A DNA stretch of 50,605 bases from an uncultured bacterium. Lineage in GTDB: Bacteria; Cyanobacteriota; Vampirovibrionia; Gastranaerophilales; Gastranaerophilaceae. Positions within the stretch are counted from its first letter, which is position 1; each line of letters begins with the position of its first letter. Under the pieces are notes generated by a model. The model did not search any database, was not told where the DNA came from, and was given only the letters and a program-made list of their open reading frames with translations. The stretch is taken from assembly GCA_949284985.1 (NCBI GenBank), contig CASDWY010000028.1, forward strand, positions 1 through 50,605, written 5' to 3'. The translations under genes and the position numbers were made by a program. Positions 16,701 to 24,629 of this stretch are shown here, piece by piece.

Positions 16701-19700
16701 TTAGTAACAGTATAAGATTTGTCTCCGATTTGAATTTGTTGAGATTCACCTGTGCCGAATTCATAAGATCCGTTTGCGCCACTCAGCGGAAGCTCGAAGT
16801 TTGTAATGGTGTTTGTTGAATCATTGCTGTTGTCAATAAGAGTGTCGTTACCTGCGCCGCCGTCTACTTTAGCGTATCGGATACCAGAATTGAGTGTAAC
16901 GGTGTCATTTCCATCGCCGGTATTAAGAGTTACTCTTGTGTTATTTACAACAATATTATCGTCGCCATCACCGGTATTAAGCGTGATAAAGCGTCCGTTA
17001 ACAACAATGTTGTCATTTTGACCGCTCGCAGCGGTTATTTCATAATCTTCACCCTCAAAGGTAATTTGACCGTTTTCGTCAACAGTCCAGGATAAAGGAT
17101 GAAGAGAATCATAAAGCTTTTTGACAGTATAGGTTTTGTCACCTATTTGGATTTCTTGTGTTTCATCTTTTTTAAGATATATCCCGGTTGGATGTCCATC
17201 AAAGTTTATGATATAATTAGAGTTTGCTGGAGTTATAAAATTGATTATAGTGTTGTGTCCTGTTCCGCCATCAACTACGTTGTTTTGCGAGTAGTAGTCC
17301 ATTTCAACATTGTCATCACCGTCTCCGAGGCGAACAATGTTATCACGTCCAGATATATAAACATTGTCATTTTGTCCATCAGCAGCTGTAATTTCAACCC
17401 AACTAGCATTTATTCTGATTTGGCCGTCTGGTTGAATTTCCCAAGAAACAGTTTTAGAGGAAGCTGACGGATTTGTGAATGTATAAGTTTTGTCACCGAT
17501 TTGAATTTGTTGTGACTGATTTTCGGTTAAGGTTATTTCGCCTACGTTTTCAAAATTAGTTACGGTGTTATTGCCTGTATTTAGAACCATATCATTGCCG
17601 TCACCACCATCAACAATGTTGTTCATTCCAAAAGACATATTGTTTAAATTAACAATATCATCACCATCGCCAGTGTTGATTTTGTTGTCAGAACCTTTGA
17701 TTGATAGGTTATCTTCTTGTCCATTAGCGGCAGTAATGGTGAAGTCGCTACCCATAAAAGTAATTTGACCGTTTTCGTTAGTTGACCAGGTGAGCGTGTT
17801 TAAAGGCCGAGCATAATCTTTGTGCTCATAAGTAACTGTGTATGTCTTGTCCCCAATTTGGATTGTTGCAGTTTCTCCTTGTGCTAGTGTTAGTCCATCA
17901 TTGTAGTTGGTTGCATTAACAATGCGATTGGCATAAGTATTGGGTACGACTGTATTAGTGCCTGTTCCACCGTCTATGATGTTAGAGGATGCGTTATTTG
18001 CCAGTGTAATAGTGTCATTTCCATCACCGGCGTCGAGGGTGTTGTTGTTGCCGTTAATTTTGATATTGTCATCTTGTCCGCTGGTAGCTCGGATTGCGAA
18101 ATCGCTACCTGAAAAAGTTATTTGACCGTTATCGTCTATTGTCCAAGTGAGAGTGTTTGAAGATGATGTGTTATTTACAACAGTATAAGATTTGTCTCCG
18201 ATTTGAATTTGTTGAGATTCGTTAGCGTCAAAGGAGTATGTTCCGTTGGCACTGTTTAGCGGAAGTTCAAAGTTTGTTATAGTGTTTGTGTATCCACTGT
18301 TGTTGATAAGAGTATCTTTTCCAATACCACCGTCGATAGTGTTACTGTGTGAGCCATTAGCAAGAACTACGGTATCGTTAAGGTCTCCTGTGTTTATTAT
18401 ATTATAATTTCCATCAACAATAATATTATCTTCTTGACCGCTTGCAGCTGTTATTGAGAAATCTCCACCATCAAAAGTAATTTGACCATTTTCATCTGTT
18501 GACCAAGTGAGAGTATTTGAATAGGAGGCTTTATTAGTAACAGTATAATATTTATCTCCAATTTGGATTAGTTGAGTTTCATTTTTACCAAGAGTTATAC
18601 CATCAGGATAATCTGTAGCATTAAAAATAGTATTTGAACTGCTGCTATTGTTTGTTACAGTATTAGTTCCGGTTCCACCGTCGATGGTGTTATTGTATGA
18701 GCTGCTAGCAATAGTTACAGTATCGTCTTGGTCACCTGTGTTTACATTGTTCCATGAGCCATTAACAATAACATTATCTTCTTGACCGCTTGCAGCTGTT
18801 ATTGAGAAATCTCCACCATCAAAAGTAATTTGACCATTTTCATCTGTTGACCAAGTGAGAGTGTTTGATTCGCCATAAGTGTAATTATTAGTAACAGTAT
18901 AAGATTTGTCTCCGATTTGAATTTGTTTAGTTTCGTTTTTGGTAAAAGAAAGGGTATTTGCGTTTTCAACATTATTGACTTTGTTATTCTTACCGTAATT
19001 AATTAATGTATCAGTACCGTCTCCACCGTAGATAGTGTTGTTGGAAGAGTTACTAGCAATAGTTACGGTATCATCCATATCGCCAGTGTTTATTATATTA
19101 TTATATCCATCAACAACAATATTATCTTCTTGCCCAGCAGCTGCGTTAATTGTGAAAGAGTTGCCATCAAAAGTAATTTGACCATTTTCATCTGTTGACC
19201 AAGTGAGAGTGTTTGAACTACTCCTATTATTACTAACAGTATAAGCTTTGTCTCCGATTTGAATTTGTTGAGATTCGTTAGCGTCAAAGGAGTATGTTCC
19301 GTTGGCACTGTTTAGCGGAAGTTCAAAGTTTGTTATGGTATTAGAAGAATTACCGCTGTTATTAATAAGAGTATCCTTGCCTGTACCGCCGTCTATGGTG
19401 TTATTGTATGAGCTGCTAGCAATAGTTACAGTATCGTTTCCGTCTCCTGTATTAATATATCCGTGATATCCGTTTAATATAACAGTGTCGCTCATGTCAC
19501 CTGTGTTTATTATATTATTATATCCATCAACAACAATATTATCTTCTTGGTTATCAGCAGCAGTAATTGTAAAAAAATCGCCATTAAATGTAATTTGACC
19601 GTTATCATCTATTGACCAAGTGAGAGTATTTGAAGATGATGTGTTATTTACAACAGTATAAGATTTATCTCCGATTTGGATTTGTTTAGTTTCGTTTTGA

Positions 19701-22700
19701 GTAAAGTTTATTACGTCACCGTTAGGATAATTTGTTGCGTTTATAATAATATTATTATTAGCATTGCTATTGTTATTAACAGTGTTGGTACCTGCTCCAC
19801 CGTCAATAGTGTTGTAGGATGAGCCACCAGCAAGAGTTATGGTATCGTTTCCGTCTCCCACGTCAATAGTGTTGTGGGATGAGCCGCTAGCAAGAGTTAC
19901 CGTATCGTTTTGGTCGCTTGTGTTTAGCGTTATCTTGTGCCCATTAACAATAATATTATCTTCTTGCCCAGCAGTTGCGGCAATTGTGAAATCGTTGCCA
20001 TCAAAAGTAATTTGACCGTTTTCATCTGTTGACCAAGTGAGAGTGTTTGATTCGCCATAAGTGTAATTATTAGTAACAGTATAATACTTGTCTCCAATTT
20101 GGATTTGTTTTGTTTCGTTTTGAGTAAATGAAATGGTATTTGCGTTTTCAACATTATTGACTTTGTTATTCTTACCGTAATTAATTAATGTATCAGTACC
20201 GTCTCCACCGTAGATAGTGTTGTTGGAAGAGTTACTAGCAAGAGTTATGGTATCGTTTCCGTCTCCCACGTCAATAGTGTTGTAGGATGAGCCGCTAGCA
20301 AGAGTTACCGTATCGTTTTGGTCACCTGTGTTTACATTGTTACTTGAGCCATTAACAATAATATTATCTTCTTGACCGCTTGCAGCTGTTATTGAGAAAT
20401 TTCCACCATCAAAAGTAATTTGACCGCTATCATCTGTTGACCAAGTAAGAGTGTTTGAATTATCCCAGGAATTATTGTTTGTAACGGTATAATACTTATC
20501 TCCGATTTGGATTTGTTTAGTTTCGTCTTGAGTAAAGTTTATTATTTGTCCGTCAGGGTAATTTGTTGCGTTAATAATAATATTAGAGTTACTACCGCTG
20601 TTATCAGTTACGGTGTTTGTACCCGCTCCTCCGTCGATAGTGTTGTAGGATGAGCTGCTAGCAATAGTTACAGTATCGTTTAGGTCACCTGTGTTTATTA
20701 TATTATTATATCCATCAACAACAATATTATCTTCTTGCCCAGCAGTTGCGGCAATTGTGAAATAGTTGCCATCAAAAGTAATTTGACCATTTTCATCTGT
20801 TGACCAAGTGAGAGTGTTTGAACTACTCCTATTATTACTAACAGTATAAGCTTTATCTCCGATTTGAATTTGTTGAGATTCGTTAGCGTCAAAGGAGTAT
20901 GTTCCGTTGGCACTGTTTAGCGGAAGTTCAAAGTTTGTTATAGTATTAGAAGAACTACTGCTGTTATTAATAAGAGTATCTTTTCCAGTACCACCGTCGA
21001 TGGTGTTATTGTATGAGCTGCTAGCAATAGTTACAGTATCGTTAAGGTCTCCTGTGTTGAGTGTATTATGACCACCATTAACAATAATATTATCTTCTTG
21101 ACCGCTTGCAGCTGTTATTGAGAAATATCCACCATCAAAAGTAATTTGACCGCTATCATCTATTGACCAAGTGAGAGTGTTTGATTCGCCATAAGTGTAA
21201 TTATTAGTAACAGTATAATACTTGTCTCCAATTTGGATTTGTTTTGTTTCGTTTTGGGTAAAGTTTATTACTTCACCGTCAGGGTAATTTGTTGCGTTAA
21301 TAATAATATTAGAGTTACTACCGCTGTTATCAGTTACGGTGTTTGTACCCGCTCCTCCGTCGATAGTATTGTAGGATGAGCCACTAGCAAGAGTTATGGT
21401 ATCATTTTGGTCACCTGTGTTAAGAGAGCCTTGGTATCCGTTCCAGATAACGGTATCATCCATATCGCCAGTGTTTATTATATTATAAATTCCATCAACA
21501 ATAATATTATCTTCTTGACCATCGGTTGCGGTGATTGTGAAATGTCCACCATCAAAAGTAATTTGACCGTTATCATCTGTTGACCAAGTAAGAGTGTTTG
21601 AATTATCCCAGGAATTATTGTTTGTAACGGTATAATACTTATCTCCGATTTGAATGGTTTTTGTTTCGTTTTGGGTAAAACTTTGAGAGCCTTCCAGAGA
21701 ATCTGTATTTGGACCAAAATTTGTTATAGTATTAGTAGAATTACCACTATTATCAATAAGAGTGTTTATACCTGTACCGCCATCAATAGTGTTATAGTAT
21801 GTATTATTAAGTATTACTGTGTCGTCACCTGCTCCTGCATATATTTCGTTGCCTCGGGTTGTGTCTTCATTGCTAGTATGAACTCTAATTGTATCATTGC
21901 CATCCCCACTGTTGATTACACCTCCAGATGAATTTACATCAATTGAGTCATCCATATCACCGGTGTTAAGTGTTCCGTAATCAACGCTCCAATCAATATT
22001 ATCAATCTGACCTTCAATTGCTGTTACATCGTAATTTGAACCATTAAAGAAGATTTGTCCGGTACTTGAGTTTGTGTCATAACTTATAGTTGCCCCTGTA
22101 GAGCCGTAGGTGGTTTTGTCAGTAATGGTATAGATTTTACCGTTAATCATAGCAGTAATAGTTTGCCCTACAGATAGCCCATAGCTACCAGAGGTTCCAA
22201 GATCAATATCATATTCTCCCGAGGAAGAACTTCCACCAGAAGAAGAACTTCCAAAATTTGTTATAGTATTAGTAGAATTACCACTATTATCAATAAGCGT
22301 GTTTATACCTGTACCGCCATCGATAGTATTCCTTCCTGTATCATTAAGTGTAACTGTATCGTCGCCACCCTCGGTGTATACGTTGTTATCTGAGGTTGTT
22401 ATTGTTACGTTATCGTTGCCATCACCGCTATAAATAGCGCCTGTAGTACTGAATACGGTAATCGTATCGTCCATGTCCCCTGTATACAGGGTACCGTTTG
22501 TAATATCCCATTTTATATTATCTGTTTGACCGCTTGCCGCAGTGACAGTGAACAAATCGCGTCTGTTTTGTTCAGATTCTGACAGCATATTGTTGTAACT
22601 TCTGCTCATTGTTATTTGACCTGTAGCAGAATCAGTTTCGTAGATAAAGTATTCAGTGTAATTTGAGTTGTTAGTGATGGTATAAATTTGGCCGTTGATC

Positions 22701-23521
22701 ATAGCCGTAATTGTTTGGCCGGAAGAAAGGCTGTAGCTTCCGGAGGTGCCAAGATCTACGTCATAGGAAGAACTATACGCAGCAGGAGCGGCCATGGATC
22801 TTGCCACCATCATCCTTGGCGCCATAGCGGGTGCCATTGCCGGTGCTGTAGGTTCTGTTGTTGAAGTGGTTTCTGTTGTGGTTACTTCTTCATCAGCACT
22901 TGACGCAGCTAACGTGTTTGTTTCGTCAGTTGTGGGTTCATTTGTTGTTGAAGTTTCAGATGAAGTTGTTGCAGGTCTGTCGCCAAGACGATTTAACGTC
23001 ATGCCTGCAGCGGTTGTTACTGTTTGAGGATCTCTGATGGCATACCTTGATTGACTGCTCGGGGGATCATTTGTGTACGTTGTGTTTTTGTCCAGAATAA
23101 TGGAGTTGGAGAAAAGCTTGTTGCCGTTGTATTCGGCACCCTCTTTTATTTGCTTGGCCTGTGCAAATAATTTGTTGATTTTCTCCTGGTTTGCCTCTCT
23201 TTCTGCGGGCGTCATGTACTCGTTTGTACTTTTTGAAACTAAATCTCTAATTTCTCCCATAATATTATTAATTTCATCAATAGAATCATCTGCAATACCA
23301 AGCAGGTTTATTGCAGTTTGAATATTATTGTTTGCGGTTTCCAAGCCTTTAATTTGTGTGGCTAAGTTGCTTGAAATATAAAATCCTGAGGGATTATCGG
23401 CTGGAGAGTTGATTTTTAGTCCTGTCATCATTCTTTGTAATGACGTAGTTAAGGACTGCATGCTCTTGAGTATGCTGTTTGATAGTTTTAAATTAAGAAC
23501 ATTATTATTAATAGAGATCAC
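13787..23521 (-). CDS. fliC: Giant flagellin (3244 aa) with RTX-like repeat insert
   Basis: Both ends are flagellin. Residues 1-150 match the D0/D1 N-terminus (INNNVLNLKLSNSI, SLQRMMTGLKINSPADNPSG, IQTAINLLGIADDSIDEI). The last 103 residues match the C-terminus (STLIDADIAAEYNNLLTQAS, ending QASVFLSLINS). Between them lie about 2,900 residues: a Thr/Glu-rich linker, a Met/Ala/Pro patch (APAMAPAMAPRMM), about 20 repeat units and a dense RTX-type stretch. Typical flagellins have 270-600 residues; giant flagellins are known elsewhere, but I know of none with this beta-roll array. Only one Cys was noticed. It should be exported by the flagellar system and expose the insert on the filament. The start is GTG; a weak AGGT lies upstream and is itself in an AGGT/ACCT inverted repeat. 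Control by CsrA/FliW is likely. Confidence 0.9.
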   Translation of the reverse strand: MISINNNVLNLKLSNSILKSMQSLTTSLQRMMTGLKINSPADNPSGFYISSNLATQIKGLETANNNIQTAINLLGIADDSIDEINNIMGEIRDLVSKSTNEYMTPAEREANQEKINKLFAQAKQIKEGAEYNGNKLFSNSIILDKNTTYTNDPPSSQSRYAIRDPQTVTTAAGMTLNRLGDRPATTSSETSTTNEPTTDETNTLAASSADEEVTTTETTSTTEPTAPAMAPAMAPRMMVARSMAAPAAYSSSYDVDLGTSGSYSLSSGQTITAMINGQIYTITNNSNYTEYFIYETDSATGQITMSRSYNNMLSESEQNRRDLFTVTAASGQTDNIKWDITNGTLYTGDMDDTITVFSTTGAIYSGDGNDNVTITTSDNNVYTEGGDDTVTLNDTGRNTIDGGTGINTLIDNSGNSTNTITNFGSSSSGGSSSSGEYDIDLGTSGSYGLSVGQTITAMINGKIYTITDKTTYGSTGATISYDTNSSTGQIFFNGSNYDVTAIEGQIDNIDWSVDYGTLNTGDMDDSIDVNSSGGVINSGDGNDTIRVHTSNEDTTRGNEIYAGAGDDTVILNNTYYNTIDGGTGINTLIDNSGNSTNTITNFGPNTDSLEGSQSFTQNETKTIQIGDKYYTVTNNNSWDNSNTLTWSTDDNGQITFDGGHFTITATDGQEDNIIVDGIYNIINTGDMDDTVIWNGYQGSLNTGDQNDTITLASGSSYNTIDGGAGTNTVTDNSGSNSNIIINATNYPDGEVINFTQNETKQIQIGDKYYTVTNNYTYGESNTLTWSIDDSGQITFDGGYFSITAASGQEDNIIVNGGHNTLNTGDLNDTVTIASSSYNNTIDGGTGKDTLINNSSSSSNTITNFELPLNSANGTYSFDANESQQIQIGDKAYTVSNNRSSSNTLTWSTDENGQITFDGNYFTIAATAGQEDNIVVDGYNNIINTGDLNDTVTIASSSSYNTIDGGAGTNTVTDNSGSNSNIIINATNYPDGQIINFTQDETKQIQIGDKYYTVTNNNSWDNSNTLTWSTDDSGQITFDGGNFSITAASGQEDNIIVNGSSNNVNTGDQNDTVTLASGSSYNTIDVGDGNDTITLASNSSNNTIYGGDGTDTLINYGKNNKVNNVENANTISFTQNETKQIQIGDKYYTVTNNYTYGESNTLTWSTDENGQITFDGNDFTIAATAGQEDNIIVNGHKITLNTSDQNDTVTLASGSSHNTIDVGDGNDTITLAGGSSYNTIDGGAGTNTVNNNSNANNNIIINATNYPNGDVINFTQNETKQIQIGDKSYTVVNNTSSSNTLTWSIDDNGQITFNGDFFTITAADNQEDNIVVDGYNNIINTGDMSDTVILNGYHGYINTGDGNDTVTIASSSYNNTIDGGTGKDTLINNSGNSSNTITNFELPLNSANGTYSFDANESQQIQIGDKAYTVSNNRSSSNTLTWSTDENGQITFDGNSFTINAAAGQEDNIVVDGYNNIINTGDMDDTVTIASNSSNNTIYGGDGTDTLINYGKNNKVNNVENANTLSFTKNETKQIQIGDKSYTVTNNYTYGESNTLTWSTDENGQITFDGGDFSITAASGQEDNVIVNGSWNNVNTGDQDDTVTIASSSYNNTIDGGTGTNTVTNNSSSSNTIFNATDYPDGITLGKNETQLIQIGDKYYTVTNKASYSNTLTWSTDENGQITFDGGDFSITAASGQEDNIIVDGNYNIINTGDLNDTVVLANGSHSNTIDGGIGKDTLINNSGYTNTITNFELPLNSANGTYSFDANESQQIQIGDKSYTVVNNTSSSNTLTWTIDDNGQITFSGSDFAIRATSGQDDNIKINGNNNTLDAGDGNDTITLANNASSNIIDGGTGTNTVVPNTYANRIVNATNYNDGLTLAQGETATIQIGDKTYTVTYEHKDYARPLNTLTWSTNENGQITFMGSDFTITAANGQEDNLSIKGSDNKINTGDGDDIVNLNNMSFGMNNIVDGGDGNDMVLNTGNNTVTNFENVGEITLTENQSQQIQIGDKTYTFTNPSASSKTVSWEIQPDGQIRINASWVEITAADGQNDNVYISGRDNIVRLGDGDDNVEMDYYSQNNVVDGGTGHNTIINFITPANSNYIINFDGHPTGIYLKKDETQEIQIGDKTYTVKKLYDSLHPLSWTVDENGQITFEGEDYEITAASGQNDNIVVNGRFITLNTGDGDDNIVVNNTRVTLNTGDGNDTVTLNSGIRYAKVDGGAGNDTLIDNSNDSTNTITNFELPLSGANGSYEFGTGESQQIQIGDKSYTVTNKASYSNTLTWSTDENGQITFDGGHFSITAASGQEDNIIVNGYHITLNTSDQNDTVVLANGSHNNNINTGTGNDTVTIENNAFDNTIDGGTGTNTVTDSSNSSNTIINATNYPNGITLNNNETQQIQIGDKYYTVTNKSSYSKTLTWSIDDNGQITFNGDFFTITAADNQEDNIIVKGSWNTVNTGDLNDTVILANGSHNNNINTGTGNDTVTIENNTFDNTIDGGIGKDTLINNSGYTNTITNFELPLNSANGTYSFDANESQQIQIGDKSYTVSNNRSSSNTLTWTIDDNGQITFDGGNFSITAASGQEDNIIVDGNYNIINTGDMDDTVIWNGYQGSLNTGDGNDSVTLENGSFYNTIDGGEGINSVTDNSNEPNIIINATNYPDGQIINFTQDETKQIQIGDKSYTVVNNTSSSNTLTWTIDDNGQITFDGDYFTITAASGQEDNIIVNGLWNNVNTGDLNDTVIWDNYKGSLNTGDGDDTITISNSWRSAINTEAGNDTVTITSGSCYNTIDGGAGSNTLIDNSGNSSNTTTNFGSPTEGSITINKGDSSTIDIDGKKYTITSTYNTGESSQPQLSWSLNKDTGEITFTGTNVTITAADGQEDNIIIEGMQINIYTGDMNDKVTIGNTMLSSIGIWTGDGNDTIINNNDFENNYIEIHGGAGNDIITNNGNASALYGEDDEDTIINNDFVFHDIHGGAGNDKIYNYTDDVTINGEDGNDTIINTGGGVSINGGEGNDNITSNHIVNGAHIYGGNGDDKITINANHAEVYGEAGDDSIYISGDQNVVKGGSDDDYVAVISGKNNTISGGTGYDKISNNGTDTTYSQMNELVDKNSSFNIQIDGNLSNNSTFNISTGLVLPDITIDVSTRESALEALDKIDAIMLNLTSSRVDIGFQKNMLNSIMETNLTRLTNLSNSQSTLIDADIAAEYNNLLTQASKIQAAQLLQTQLMQNQASVFLSLINSIAS
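14240..22770 (-). repeat. Coding beta-roll repeat array inside the flagellin
   Basis: About 20 protein units. Seventeen carry QIQIGDK(Y/S/A/T)YTV, then NTLTWSxDENGQITF, then TAAsGQEDNIIV, then NTGDxNDTVxLA and NTIDGGxGxNTV. Two N-terminal units use TITAMINGxIYTIT, and one C-terminal unit is divergent. About 14240-15080 encodes short GGxGNDxI repeats (IHGGAGNDIITN, INGEDGNDTIIN), the calcium-binding RTX nonapeptide pattern. Adjacent and distant units are nearly identical at DNA level. Confidence 0.92.
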
Positions 23522-23556
23522 AGGTGGCCAACCTCGTTAGTTTTATAAGTTATATT

Positions 23557-23587
23557 CTCCAAAAAACTTCCTATTGCGTTTTTGGAG
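23557..23587 (-). promoter_or_regulatory. Candidate CsrA-binding hairpin in the flagellin leader
   Basis: In the flagellin mRNA CUCCAAAAAC (23587-23578) pairs with GUUUUUUGGAG (23567-23557, one extra U). The loop GCAAUAGGAA contains AGGA, the preferred CsrA target in a loop. It lies about 35-66 bases before the GTG. A second hairpin (CTTACA/TGTAAG) sits just 5' at 23596-23616. A weak -10 (GATAAT, 23631-23626 minus) would give a leader of about 100 bases. Confidence 0.55.
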
Positions 23588-23733
23588 GTTTGATTTCTTA
23601 CAAAGGTTTATTGTAAGGATATTTAATTATCTTGTCGGATAAGCAGGGAAAGAACTTAAGCAAAATTTTGATAAGTTTTACAAATCTACATAATTTGGTG
23701 GAGAATATAAAAATTTAATTTTAAAAATTTGTA

Positions 23734-23751
23734 TTTACAATTCGTTACATA
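23734..23751 (+). promoter_or_regulatory. HLR1-type RpaB site
   Basis: TTTACAATTCGTTACATA fits all defined positions of the HLR1 consensus. It lies 213 bases upstream of the giant flagellin start, and about 41-58 bases before a possible plus-strand start near 23792 (-10 TAAGAT at 23780-23785). Confidence 0.55.
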
Positions 23752-23791
23752 AGTAGCAAATTATTTTTTTGAGGTGAATTAAGATAAACGT

Positions 23792-23877
23792 ACAAACTCC
23801 TCTATAAACTCCATAAACTAATTCTATCCATCTCGGCTTAATAATATTGCTTAATAGCAACAAGCCGATTTTTTTTA
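23792..23877 (+). ncRNA. Candidate small RNA upstream of the giant flagellin gene
   Basis: No plus-strand gene lies near, yet a strong plus-strand terminator ends at 23877. A plausible -10 (TAAGAT) and a perfect HLR1 site lie upstream, which would give an RNA of about 86 bases. No ORF with a ribosome binding site was found in it. The gene-free stretch 23522-23907 otherwise holds the flagellin leader and its hairpins. The RNA start is a guess. Confidence 0.3.
23833..23877 (+). terminator. Orphan plus-strand terminator
   Basis: TCGGCTT (23833-23839) pairs with AAGCCGA (23862-23868). An inner TTGCT/AGCAA helix lies between them, and a run of eight T follows. No plus-strand gene precedes it for 10 kb. 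Confidence 0.7.
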
Positions 23878-23883
23878 TGCAAA

Positions 23884-23909
23884 AAAAAGAGCCCAATTTG
23901 GACTCTTTT
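23884..23909 (-). terminator. Terminator of the 60-aa gene
   Basis: Read on the minus strand, AAAAGAG...CTCTTTT forms a stem with a CCAA-type inner part, followed by eight T (23888-23881). It overlaps the stop codon at 23908-23910. Confidence 0.7.
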
Positions 23910-24090
23910 AACATATAAAGTTTGTTCCGTACCTTGTTGCTCCTAAGAAAACACATTCTTGAAGCAATGTTGTCATATTAGTATAAACTTTTCTTGGAGG
24001 TTTTTTTTGTGCTTCTGCTATTCTTGTTGCTGTTGATGTGTAGTCTTCTGCAATTGCAAGTGTATATTTTTTAAACGGGTTTTCAGTCAT
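23908..24090 (-). CDS. Small protein, function unknown
   Basis: A 60-aa protein that I do not recognise. It is preceded by GAGAGGAATAATAAA, a good ribosome binding site, and ended by its own terminator. A helical N-terminal half (KKYTLAIAEDYTSTATRIAEAQ) is followed by a basic KKPPRK hinge and a short C-terminal part with two Cys, the last at the very end. It lies 33 bases after the stop of the 130-aa gene and on the same strand, so the two are likely one transcript, just upstream of the giant flagellin. Confidence 0.7.
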   Translation of the reverse strand: MTENPFKKYTLAIAEDYTSTATRIAEAQKKPPRKVYTNMTTLLQECVFLGATRYGTNFIC

Positions 24091-24123
24091 TTTATTATTC
24101 CTCTCTTTATATAGTTCTTATTA

Positions 24124-24516
24124 TTAGTTGCCTCCATAACTAAAGGCGGATTTTATTCCGGATTCAATCATTTTGTCTATACCTTCAGATTCTGTGTCAA
24201 GGGCTTTTTCTTGTGTTTCAAGTTGTTTTTTCTCGTTTGTGAGAAGTTTTTCTTTTGCATTATATTGTGCAGTAATATTATTATATAATGCAGTAAAATC
24301 CTCACTCGTCATAACATCAGCCGTTACCGAAGGTTCATCTGCGCCCTCTGCTGCAGCTACTTGTGCCTGAAATTGCGATAGTAAAGTCGTGGTTTCATTT
24401 GATACATTGTAGGCTAATCGTGCAAGTTGATCGGTTATTTGCATAAGCCGATATTCTATTTGCGCTTTTCTCATAATAATGAATAAACTGGTGCCTTGAG
24501 CTACTGCTAATGACAT
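24124..24516 (-). CDS. Coiled-coil protein, function unknown
   Basis: A 130-aa, almost wholly helical protein. It opens with SLAVAQGTSLFIIMRKAQIEYRL (mildly hydrophobic, without a classical signal peptide), has an Ala/Gly/Glu-rich middle, and ends in a long Lys/Glu coiled coil (NAKEKLLTNEKKQLETQEKA) with a GIKSAFSYGGN tail. This shape resembles small structural or export-dependent helical proteins, but I cannot place it in a family. AGAGAGAA precedes the ATG. Its position between the giant flagellin and deoC, with the 60-aa gene, makes a flagellar or surface role possible; this is inference from position only. Confidence 0.75.
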   Translation of the reverse strand: MSLAVAQGTSLFIIMRKAQIEYRLMQITDQLARLAYNVSNETTTLLSQFQAQVAAAEGADEPSVTADVMTSEDFTALYNNITAQYNAKEKLLTNEKKQLETQEKALDTESEGIDKMIESGIKSAFSYGGN

Positions 24517-24629
24517 ATATTCTCTCTTTCTCTAAATTGTTCTCTATTAATTTTTAATGTGGTTGTATATCTCTCGTATATATATAAAGTTTATTAGTAT
24601 ATAAAAGTTGCTTTTTTGTATATAAAACT

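Noticed and set aside
14240-22770. CRISPR-like or noncoding tandem repeat array
   Set aside because: The repeats are long, uneven and in one continuous reading frame with protein-level conservation; there are no short identical repeats with unique spacers.
22794-23027. Plus-strand ORF rich in Val/Ala opposite the flagellin
   Set aside because: It is a shadow of the low-complexity flagellin linker, without a ribosome binding site or recognisable domain. The other antisense ORFs in the array are the same kind.
23600-23660. Sigma-28 promoter for the flagellin
   Set aside because: Only a poor match (TAAG, 16 bases, CCGACAAG) was seen on the minus strand, not enough to claim.
23735-23956. 73-codon minus-strand ORF upstream of the flagellin
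   Set aside because: It runs through two terminator hairpins and overlaps the 60-aa gene, with no ribosome binding site.
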